Assembly (NCBI GenBank): GCA_020850785.1
Contig: JADZDZ010000114.1
Location: forward strand, 1 to 8,055
Length of the DNA: 8,055 bases
Direction of reading: 5' to 3'
Source: Candidatus Sumerlaeota bacterium
Lineage (GTDB): Bacteria; Sumerlaeota; Sumerlaeia; SLMS01
The notes beneath the pieces were generated by a model, which was not told the origin of the DNA, did not search any database, and was given only the letters and a program-made list of their open reading frames with translations. Of the stretch, positions 1 through 6,002 are shown one piece after another; within the stretch, counting starts at the first letter, position 1; every line of letters begins with the position of its first letter. The position numbers and the translations under genes were made by a program.

Positions 1-2
1 AC

Positions 3-308
3 GGTTGCGGTGAGTTCGCTGTTTGGTATCGGATTGTCCTGCCACTGTGCCGCCCGATGATGGCGGCGTGGGCGATCCTCACGTTCACGGGCGCCTGGAA
101 GAATTTCTTCTGGCCATTCGTTGTGTTGGGATCGGAGGAGTTGTTCACTCTGGAAGTCGGCTTGCAAACATTGCAGCAACAAAACGCGAAGGATTTTGGC
201 CTCGTGATGGCAGGCGCGACCACCTCGGCAATTCCGATGATTCTGATCTTCTTCATCTTCCAGAAGCAGATCGTGCGCGGCCTCACTGCGGGCGCAGTGA
301 AGGGATGA
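3..308 (+). CDS. Sugar ABC transporter permease, CUT1 (MalG/UgpE-like) family, C-terminal part
   Basis: This is the 3' end of an inner-membrane permease of a binding-protein-dependent carbohydrate importer; the 5' end lies before the window. The frame is open from base 3, and the usual start codons inside it (for example ATG at 57) are internal. The first residues read GCGEFAVWYRIVLPLCRP, which is the second half of the EAA loop (G, nine residues, then I-x-LP) that docks on the ATPase subunit. A membrane segment with the CUT1-typical GAWKNFFWP follows, then a last helix (IPMILIFFIFQ) and the family's C-terminal signature RGLTAGAVKG just before the TGA. The substrate cannot be told from this fragment; a mono- or oligosaccharide, or glycerol-3-phosphate as for UgpE, are the usual options. 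It ends 7 nt before rsmA, so the two are probably co-transcribed. The family call is firm. Confidence 0.9.
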   Translation, partial: GCGEFAVWYRIVLPLCRPMMAAWAILTFTGAWKNFFWPFVVLGSEELFTLEVGLQTLQQQNAKDFGLVMAGATTSAIPMILIFFIFQKQIVRGLTAGAVKG

Positions 309-315
309 GCGCATC

Positions 316-1182
316 ATGACAACGTCGCTGCCGCCGCAGGATTTTCCATCCGTCATCGATCTGCTGAAGCGCAAAGGCATCTGGCTGGAGAAGCGGAAGA
401 GCCAGCACTTCCTGCGCGATCAATCGATTTGCGCCGAAATAGCGGAACTGGCGCGGCTGACCCGTGACCACGTTGCAGTCGAGGTCGGCGCCGGCCTTGG
501 CAACCTCACCGTGGAACTTGCCGCGCGCGCAGGCAGGGTGATTGCCGTGGAAATGGATCGCGAGTTCGCCGACTGGCATTCGTACCTCGCCGCCCGCTGG
601 ACGAATCTTGAGTTTGTGTCCTCGGATTTTCTGCAGACCGATCTGCGCGAACTGTTGCGCGATACGGATGGTCGGAAGTTGTGCGGCATCGGGAACCTTC
701 CCTATCAGATCACCAGCGAAGTGTTGTTCCGCTTCGTCGATGCGCCGATGACGTTCGATTCGTTGGTGTTCATGATTCAGAAGGAAGTCGCCGAGCGCAT
801 TGCCGTGGGGCCGGCCAATCGCGCGGCAGGCGCGCTGACCTACAAGGTTGCGCTCCGCTATTCATCAACTATCGAGATGATCGTCGGCCCGGAGTTGTTC
901 GTTCCACCACCAAAGGTCACGAGCGCTGTGATCGTGCTAAAGCCTCTCGCACGGCCGCTCTACCGCGACGAAGCGCATCGCCTGCGCATCTACTCCACGC
1001 TGGACAAATTGTTCATGTTCCGCCGGAAGACGATCCTCAATGGCATTCGCGAAAGTGGCCTTGCCAGCGGCCGCGAGGAAGCCCTGCGTGCCCTTCAGGT
1101 GTGCTCCATCGACGAGAAGCGCCGCCCCGAAACGCTTACGCTGCAGGAAGTCATCGTTCTCGCGGATGCGCTGCACGCATGA
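316..1182 (+). CDS. rsmA: 16S rRNA (adenine(1518)-N6/adenine(1519)-N6)-dimethyltransferase RsmA (KsgA)
   Basis: RsmA dimethylates the two adjacent adenines in the loop of the 3'-terminal helix 45 of 16S rRNA, using S-adenosylmethionine, late in 30S assembly in the cytoplasm. The 288-residue length is normal for the family. Visible in order: the entry motif QHFL (30-33), SAM-binding motif I VEVGAGLGNLT (55-65), the acidic motif II end IAVEMD (76-81), the catalytic motif IV NLPY (127-130) followed by QIT, MIQKEVAERI, and the C-terminal FVPPPKVTSAVI and FRRKTILNGIR. Most homologues have L/F-G-Q before NFL or HFL; here the tripeptide is KSQ, a small variation. The ATG at 316 is preceded by AGGGA at 301-305, about ten bases upstream, which supports this start. 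The gene sits 7 nt after a sugar permease and its stop overlaps the next start (ATGA), an unusual neighbourhood for a housekeeping gene. Confidence 0.96.
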   Translation: MTTSLPPQDFPSVIDLLKRKGIWLEKRKSQHFLRDQSICAEIAELARLTRDHVAVEVGAGLGNLTVELAARAGRVIAVEMDREFADWHSYLAARWTNLEFVSSDFLQTDLRELLRDTDGRKLCGIGNLPYQITSEVLFRFVDAPMTFDSLVFMIQKEVAERIAVGPANRAAGALTYKVALRYSSTIEMIVGPELFVPPPKVTSAVIVLKPLARPLYRDEAHRLRIYSTLDKLFMFRRKTILNGIRESGLASGREEALRALQVCSIDEKRRPETLTLQEVIVLADALHA

Positions 1183-2435
1183 CGATCCCCGGCGACATCG
1201 CCATCAGCGCCCGCAACCTGCGCAAGGAGTACACCATCCACACGCGTCAGGCGACGACGCTGAAGGAAATGGTGATCAAGAATCTTTTCGAGCCGGGGGA
1301 GACAATTCCCTATGTGGCGCTGCGCGATCTTTCCTTCGACCTTCCACGGGGCCGCAGCCTTGCCATCGTTGGGGCGAATGGTTCGGGGAAAAGCACGCTG
1401 CTGAAATTGATCAGCGGCATCAGCGATCCCACCTCCGGGAAGATTGAAATCAGCGGACGCATCGCGGCTCTACTGGAGGTCGGCGCTGGATTCCAGCCGG
1501 AGTTCACCGGCATGGAAAACATCTTCCTCCAATGTTCGATTCTGGGCCTTAGCCGTGAGGAAATTCTCTCGAAACTCGATGCGATCATCGCCTTCAGCGA
1601 ATTGGAAAATTTCATCCACACTCCGGTGAAACGCTATTCATCCGGGATGTATGTTCGTCTCGGCTTTGCAATCGCCGCGCATGTGGACGCGGAGATTCTG
1701 CTCCTTGATGAAGTTCTCGCCGTCGGCGACCAGTCCTTCCAGACGAAGTGCATTCGCAAGATTCAGGAGTTGCATGCGCAGGGACGCACGATCGTCTTTG
1801 TTTCCCACGTTCTGCACCAGATCGAGAGCGTTGCCGACCTTGTGCTGTGGCTGCACCACTGCGACGTGGTTGATTTCGGCGACGCCGACATCATCCTTCC
1901 CAAGTTTTACGAGAGCCTGCAGAATCAGGATTCAACAACCGCTTCTGAGGTTCACATGGATGAGCGGGCTCTGGCGGCTCTTCCCACGGGACGCTTCGCC
2001 GCAAAGACCGCGCGCATCGCGAAGGTGGAATTCTTCGACGAAGCGATGAAGGAGGCGCGCAGCTTCGACTTGAAATCCCCCATTCATATCCGCGTCACCT
2101 TCGAGGCGATGGAACCGCTGCCGGGTATCGAAGTTCACATCGGAATCGGAACCATGGGATCGCAGCGCGCGGGATATTGGGGAAGCGGAGGAAAGTTCAC
2201 CGACATCCACTGCGGCAGTTACGTCTGCGATATGAAGCTGGAGGGGCATTTCCTTCCTTCGGGGCGTTACCTCTTTAGCATCATGCTGGGCCGTCCCGGC
2301 GACATCACGCACACCTACGACATTCACCTGCGCATGTATGCGATTTCGATCCACGAACCGGGGCGGACCCCCGTGCCGGATCCCGATGCGGGAATGTTGA
2401 TGCCTTGGGGGCAGTTTGCAAAGGCTCCCCATTGA
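1179..2435 (+). CDS. Polysaccharide-export ABC transporter ATP-binding protein, Wzt-like, with C-terminal Wzt-type domain
   Basis: This is the cytoplasmic ATPase of an ABC-2 type exporter for lipid-linked glycans (O-antigen, teichoic acid or capsule class; Wzt/TagH/RfbE relatives). The 418-residue protein has Walker A GANGSGKST (65-73), Q-loop Gln106, signature YSSGM (153-157), Walker B LLLDE with D177/E178, followed by VLAVGD, and switch His210. The spaced N-terminal EYTIHTRQATTLKEM, the GRIAALLEVGAGFQPEFTG stretch and the FxxKC after the D-loop are typical of the O-antigen/teichoic-acid subfamily. Residues from about 260 to 418 resemble the Wzt C-terminal beta-sandwich (IAKVEFFDEA, a hydrophobic IHIRVTFEA strand, then a GIGTMGSQ segment), which in known Wzt proteins reads the terminal modification of the glycan. 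The ATG overlaps the rsmA stop by four bases. The frame stays open upstream to 681 through rsmA, but that extension has no family support. No partner permease (Wzm/TagG) is in the window. The exported glycan is unknown. Confidence 0.92.
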   Translation: MTIPGDIAISARNLRKEYTIHTRQATTLKEMVIKNLFEPGETIPYVALRDLSFDLPRGRSLAIVGANGSGKSTLLKLISGISDPTSGKIEISGRIAALLEVGAGFQPEFTGMENIFLQCSILGLSREEILSKLDAIIAFSELENFIHTPVKRYSSGMYVRLGFAIAAHVDAEILLLDEVLAVGDQSFQTKCIRKIQELHAQGRTIVFVSHVLHQIESVADLVLWLHHCDVVDFGDADIILPKFYESLQNQDSTTASEVHMDERALAALPTGRFAAKTARIAKVEFFDEAMKEARSFDLKSPIHIRVTFEAMEPLPGIEVHIGIGTMGSQRAGYWGSGGKFTDIHCGSYVCDMKLEGHFLPSGRYLFSIMLGRPGDITHTYDIHLRMYAISIHEPGRTPVPDPDAGMLMPWGQFAKAPH

Positions 2436-2507
2436 TCCGGCCTTGCACTTCGCGGGCCTGCCGCCACTAATCCACGGCATCTGCAAAGCGGGAGCCCCTA
2501 CAGCCTG

Positions 2508-3479
2508 ATGAAACTCGTCATTGCACATCGCTCCGGCGAGCCGCGGGTGATTGACGTGCCGGAACCACGCGGCGGAAGAAGTTTTGTCACCGTGCGCGTC
2601 AGCCATGCGGGCATGGCGCTGCCCGGCGAACTGGAATTGATCGCTCAGGCGCGACTTCGCACGCGCAAGGGGGATGACGGAATTCCGCTCGGTGGTCACG
2701 CCAGTGGCGTCGTGTTGGACGTTGGCGCCGGCGTGAAGGGCGTGAAGGAAGGCATCCGCGTTGCCGTCACCGGCAGTCGTTACGTATATCACGCGGGGCA
2801 GGTTGTGGTGCCCGAAGAATCGGTGGTGGAACTTCCCAAGAAGGTGAATCACGAGGAGGGCGCCTTCGTCGGCATGGGCGCTTCCGCCCTGAATCTTGTG
2901 CGCGCTGCTCATGTGCAATTGGGCGAGGTGGTGCTCGTCGTTGGTGCGGATTTGCGCGGCCTGATCGTCGCGCAGCTTGTCCGCGCCGTCGGCGCGATTC
3001 CCGTGCTGGTTGACGAATCGGATTTTCGTCTCGCGAAGGTTCATCCTCTGGGAATCACGAACACCTTCGCGCCCGATGACGAGGAACTGGTTCGCGCACT
3101 GGATGTGTTGACGAACGGACTGGGCGCCGATTGTGCGCTGATTACGCGCGCGAAGGACGGTGCAGGCATCGAAATGGCCATGAACCTTCTTCGCTATCGT
3201 GGCACGATGGTGCTTGGTGAATTTGTGGGCGCCAAGGCAGACATTGATATTCTGCGAGAGAAGGCCATCACGCTCACATCCGCAGAGGGAGGCGGCGTGG
3301 CGGGTTCGCGCTGGACGGAGCGGGAGAACATGACCTGTTTCTGCAACCTGCTGGCAGACCGGAAGATTCAAATTTCCCCGCTGATTACTGATCGTGTTCC
3401 ACTGGAGCGCGCGCCAACCATCTACGAGAAGGCGCAGCGCAATCGCGATGCCGTCGTGGCTTGTGTGCTGACGGTTTGA
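2508..3479 (+). CDS. MDR (medium-chain dehydrogenase/reductase) superfamily protein, zinc-less, with altered cofactor motif
   Basis: The 323-residue protein has the MDR layout: a GroES-like domain (about 1-120) with GGHASGVVLDVGAGV at 62-76, then a Rossmann domain starting near 138. It resembles most the MDR half of bi-domain oxidoreductases found in surface-polysaccharide loci (the stretch GMALPGELELIAQARLR corresponds to their elongated N-terminal loop); that closeness is my reading, not a search. The usual GHE catalytic-site motif reads GHA (H64, A65), there is no Cys ligand in the N-terminal domain, and the structural-zinc cysteine cluster is absent, so zinc-dependent chemistry is unlikely. 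The glycine motif GxGxxG reads GADLRG (146-151), with Asp148 at the central glycine. The acidic residue after strand two (VDESD) would suit NAD if a dinucleotide is bound. The gene follows the Wzt-like ATPase after 72 nt; GGAG at 2491-2494 is a weak, distant ribosome site for the ATG. Substrate unknown; a sugar or sugar-nucleotide role is a guess from context. Confidence 0.8.
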   Translation: MKLVIAHRSGEPRVIDVPEPRGGRSFVTVRVSHAGMALPGELELIAQARLRTRKGDDGIPLGGHASGVVLDVGAGVKGVKEGIRVAVTGSRYVYHAGQVVVPEESVVELPKKVNHEEGAFVGMGASALNLVRAAHVQLGEVVLVVGADLRGLIVAQLVRAVGAIPVLVDESDFRLAKVHPLGITNTFAPDDEELVRALDVLTNGLGADCALITRAKDGAGIEMAMNLLRYRGTMVLGEFVGAKADIDILREKAITLTSAEGGGVAGSRWTERENMTCFCNLLADRKIQISPLITDRVPLERAPTIYEKAQRNRDAVVACVLTV

Positions 3480-3490
3480 AACTGCACGCG

Positions 3491-3500
3491 AAGGAAGGAA
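3491..3500 (+). promoter_or_regulatory. Candidate Shine-Dalgarno (AAGGAAGGAA) for an upstream, non-canonical start of the DUF58 gene
   Basis: A purine-rich AAGGAAGGAA lies 12 bases after the stop of the MDR gene. It is the best ribosome-binding sequence between that gene and the DUF58 gene. No ATG, GTG or TTG lies in the DUF58 frame between here and 3595, but an ATT does, at 3514, about 15 bases after the AAGGAAGG core. The spacing is longer than ideal. Confidence 0.35.
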
Positions 3501-3594
3501 CAGGTTTCCGCCAATTCGCAGCTCCAACACCTTCCATTTTCTCAAGACGGGAAACATTGTCACGATCTTCGGATCGTGCGCGCTCTTTGTCGGG

Positions 3595-4803
3595 GTGATG
3601 ATCGCGAATCCCCACCTTGTCGCGCTCGGCGTGATGTGCTTCGTGACGATGATCGCGATGCTGATCGAAGCGCGGAGCCTGCTGTCGCAGATCAACGTCA
3701 AGCGTCAGCATCAACCGCGTGCTTTCCAGGGGCAGGCGGTTCCCGTTCGCGTGATGGTCAGTTGCAAGGGCATCCGCGCCCCGGAACTTCTCCTGATCGA
3801 GGACTACTTTCCTCCCGCCAGCAACGGACGCTTTCTGAAGCTCGTCGCATATCCATTGGGATCGGATCGCGTGGTGGAAATGAACTACTACGGCGCATGC
3901 GATCATCGCCGCGGTCTGTACACCATCGGCCCGCTCCGGTTGCAGGCGTGCGATTCGCTCGGCATTTTTGCGCGGGAGACGCTCGTTGATGAATTCACGG
4001 ACCTTCTCGTTTATCCGCAGGCTGTTGACCTGAACGAATCGGAACTGCTGGGGGAGGGAACACTGGCCCACGTGGGCTTGGAGATGACGCGCAGAGCCGG
4101 CCACAGCGAGGAGTTCCTTGGCGTCCGCGAATATCGCACCGGCGACCCCACGCGGCTCGTGCATTGGAAACTTTCCGCGCGCCACAACAGGCTGATCGTG
4201 AAGGAATTTCAGGAGGAGATGACGACGCTAGTCAGCTTCTTCATTGACCTTGGGAAGCTGAGCCTCGTCGGCGTTGGTGATCAAACCTCCGTCGAATACA
4301 GCATCAAGAGTTGCGCCAGCCTCGCCAAGCACGCCGTCGAGCGCGGCCACTCCGTCCAACTTTTCGCCATCGCGGAGGACGTGCAGCACATCCCCGCAGG
4401 CGCAGGTACGGCGCACCTTCTGGCGTTGCTTGATCGCCTCGCAATTCTGCGCGCCCACGGCGATTCCGCTTTTGCCATTCGCGCGATGGATCTCGCGCAC
4501 ACGCTGCCGCGCGGCAGCACCGCCATCCTTCTCCTCGGCGCGACAACGGCGGAACTGGACGCGCTCTCGCGCGTGATTGCGACGCTGATGGATCGCCACG
4601 TCCTCCCCATCATCGTGCTCATCGATGATCGTGGATTCATCAAGGTTTATCGCGAGCAGGAGGAGTCGCACGTGCGCGCTCTGCCGCTGGAGGAAATCGC
4701 GAAGAGCCTGACGCTGATGGGTGCGCGCGTCCACATCATACGACGCCACAAGATCATGGAGCAGGCGCTGTTGCAGGGCCTCGAACGGGAAAGCGCCGCA
4801 TGA
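3595..4803 (+). CDS. DUF58 domain-containing membrane protein (vWA-like); true start probably further upstream
   Basis: DUF58 proteins are membrane-anchored, vWA-like proteins that usually occur with a MoxR AAA+ ATPase and a TgpA-like transglutaminase protein; their role in the envelope is poorly defined. From GTG 3595 the product has 402 residues. It has a hydrophobic N-terminus (HLVALGVMCFVTMIAMLIEA), a beta-rich middle, and the DUF58 hallmark EFLGVREYRTGDPTRLVHWK starting at residue 173, followed by SARHNRLIVKEFQEE. Then comes a vWA-like region whose first strand ends FFIDLGKLS (D218), so a full DxSxS metal site is not present. The frame is open back to 3472, and bases 3556-3600 encode another hydrophobic stretch (IVTIFGSCALFVGVMIA). 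Together with the annotated N-terminus this would give the two-helix hairpin usual in the family. The start may therefore be a rare codon such as ATT 3514, which would also leave only a 34-nt gap to the MDR gene. GTG 3595 and ATG 3598 have no ribosome site. The stop overlaps the next ATG (4800-4803). Confidence 0.9.
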   Translation: MMIANPHLVALGVMCFVTMIAMLIEARSLLSQINVKRQHQPRAFQGQAVPVRVMVSCKGIRAPELLLIEDYFPPASNGRFLKLVAYPLGSDRVVEMNYYGACDHRRGLYTIGPLRLQACDSLGIFARETLVDEFTDLLVYPQAVDLNESELLGEGTLAHVGLEMTRRAGHSEEFLGVREYRTGDPTRLVHWKLSARHNRLIVKEFQEEMTTLVSFFIDLGKLSLVGVGDQTSVEYSIKSCASLAKHAVERGHSVQLFAIAEDVQHIPAGAGTAHLLALLDRLAILRAHGDSAFAIRAMDLAHTLPRGSTAILLLGATTAELDALSRVIATLMDRHVLPIIVLIDDRGFIKVYREQEESHVRALPLEEIAKSLTLMGARVHIIRRHKIMEQALLQGLERESAA

Positions 4804-6002
4804 AGTTCGCCCTCGATTCGGACAGCGAGCAGATCGGCGCGCTTGGAAGCCAGGAGCTTTTCGAGCGTCTTCAAGTCACCGCGCTCTTTCTCTCCTGCAC
4901 GCTCTCGCTGACCATCGGCTTCTGCTGGCTGGAACGCTTCGGCTACATCATCGCCGTCTCAACGGGCGTGCTGTGCCTTGTCGGACTTCTTGTCAGCCAG
5001 TTTCTGAAGGTCCTCATCGGCGACCTCTATCGCCAGTTCCAGTATCGGGAGAAATTCTTCCTCTTTCTGATTCATCTGGCAGCGATGATTTGCCCCTACT
5101 TCTTCTTTCGACTCTGGGTATTTGGGAAGCCGGCGGCCTGCACCATCCTGCTTTCCATCGTCCTTGTCATGCTGTGTTTTCAGGCGATCGACAAATTTTT
5201 TCTTGGGCGTATATACGCGATCCAGTTTATGATCGTTGTCATCGCCGCGCTTTATTTTCGTGGTATCCTCAGCCCTGTGCTGATCTTTGTGTGGTTTGCG
5301 CTTCTGCTGTTCAGCATTCGCTACGCCCATATTGCACAACGCCTTGAATCCTTCTCCGACGGCGGGGGAGTGGAGCTCTGGCCGGCGCTTCGTCGCGGAA
5401 TCCTCCCGATTGCGTTGGTCATCCTTGCGGGCATCGCTGCCGGATGGTTCGCGGGGAACCATCTTCCAAGGTATCACTTCAGCTTTCAAGTGCCGCCGGT
5501 GGACACCAATCAACGTCCCTTCGAACGCCTTTCCGAAGGACAGTTCATGGTCAGGTCGCTGATTCTCTTCGCGCTGATTGCAACGATTCTGATTCTGTTG
5601 AAGTGGCTCGACAGCAAATTGCTTCGCAGGAAGGGGGCGCCCATCGCCATTGAGGACGGAGGCAGCGTGACGGCCAAGGTCCATCGGCTGGACAGCATTG
5701 CGGAAGAGCCGCTCTCCGTGGAGCAGGTTTCCGGGGCGCGGGAAAAAATTCTTTCGGCGTTCCGTCAATTCAACGAAAGGCTCTCCGCCATCGACCTTGG
5801 TCGTCGGGAAAATGAAACCGTTCCCGATTATTTTGAGCGTTTGGAGCGTTCCCTGGCGGAATTGGAAGCCCTCAAGAATGCGGGATCGACAGCGTTCGAT
5901 CAGGCGTGCTATGGTTCTGATGAACCAACGCTGGAGCAGGCGGATCGCTTTGTTGCGTTGCTCAATGGGAAGATCAGGTCGCTGAAGCATCAGGAGCCAT
6001 GA
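4800..6002 (+). CDS. Multi-pass membrane protein with C-terminal DUF4129; TgpA-like but lacking the transglutaminase domain
   Basis: The 400-residue protein has about eight hydrophobic segments, at roughly 24-44, 48-66, 85-105, 112-128, 138-153, 156-173, 200-219 and 250-268. A soluble tail follows, in which residues 312-388 look like DUF4129: AREKILSAFRQFNERLS, then ETVPDYFERL, then FDQACYG and a final helix. This is the order of TgpA-type proteins (N-terminal membrane bundle, periplasmic transglutaminase-like domain, one more helix, cytoplasmic DUF4129). Here, however, only about 30 residues (220-249) separate the last two helices, and no Cys-His-Asp transglutaminase signature is present. 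The ATG at 4800 overlaps the DUF58 stop, with GGGA at 4787-4790 as a possible ribosome site, and its own stop overlaps the next gene's start. Pairing with DUF58 supports the TgpA relationship. The DUF4129 call rests on pattern recognition. Function unknown; a non-enzymatic scaffold or partner of DUF58 is my inference. Confidence 0.8.
   Translation: MKFALDSDSEQIGALGSQELFERLQVTALFLSCTLSLTIGFCWLERFGYIIAVSTGVLCLVGLLVSQFLKVLIGDLYRQFQYREKFFLFLIHLAAMICPYFFFRLWVFGKPAACTILLSIVLVMLCFQAIDKFFLGRIYAIQFMIVVIAALYFRGILSPVLIFVWFALLLFSIRYAHIAQRLESFSDGGGVELWPALRRGILPIALVILAGIAAGWFAGNHLPRYHFSFQVPPVDTNQRPFERLSEGQFMVRSLILFALIATILILLKWLDSKLLRRKGAPIAIEDGGSVTAKVHRLDSIAEEPLSVEQVSGAREKILSAFRQFNERLSAIDLGRRENETVPDYFERLERSLAELEALKNAGSTAFDQACYGSDEPTLEQADRFVALLNGKIRSLKHQEP

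Noticed and set aside
681..1178. Upstream extension of the Wzt-like reading frame through rsmA
   Set aside because: The added 166 residues are out of frame with rsmA, rich in Arg, Ser and Pro, and unlike any ABC ATPase N-terminus. ATG 1179 gives a family-typical start.
2423..2496. Seven-base inverted repeat GGCTCCC / GGGAGCC around the gap between the Wzt-like and MDR genes
   Set aside because: The arms are 60 bases apart, one lies inside the coding end, they do not extend, and no T-tract follows; a chance match is likely. A GGCC/GGCC pairing at 2439-2458 is too short to call a terminator.
1932..3701. A 589-codon open frame on the minus strand
   Set aside because: It lies opposite the Wzt-like and MDR genes, crosses their boundary, is rich in His, Arg and Gln, and shows no recognisable domain. 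It is a shadow of codon bias in the real genes.
4304..4749. Several minus-strand ORFs inside the DUF58 gene
   Set aside because: All are low-complexity Arg/Ala/Ser-rich mirrors of the DUF58 coding sequence, with no ribosome site or family resemblance.
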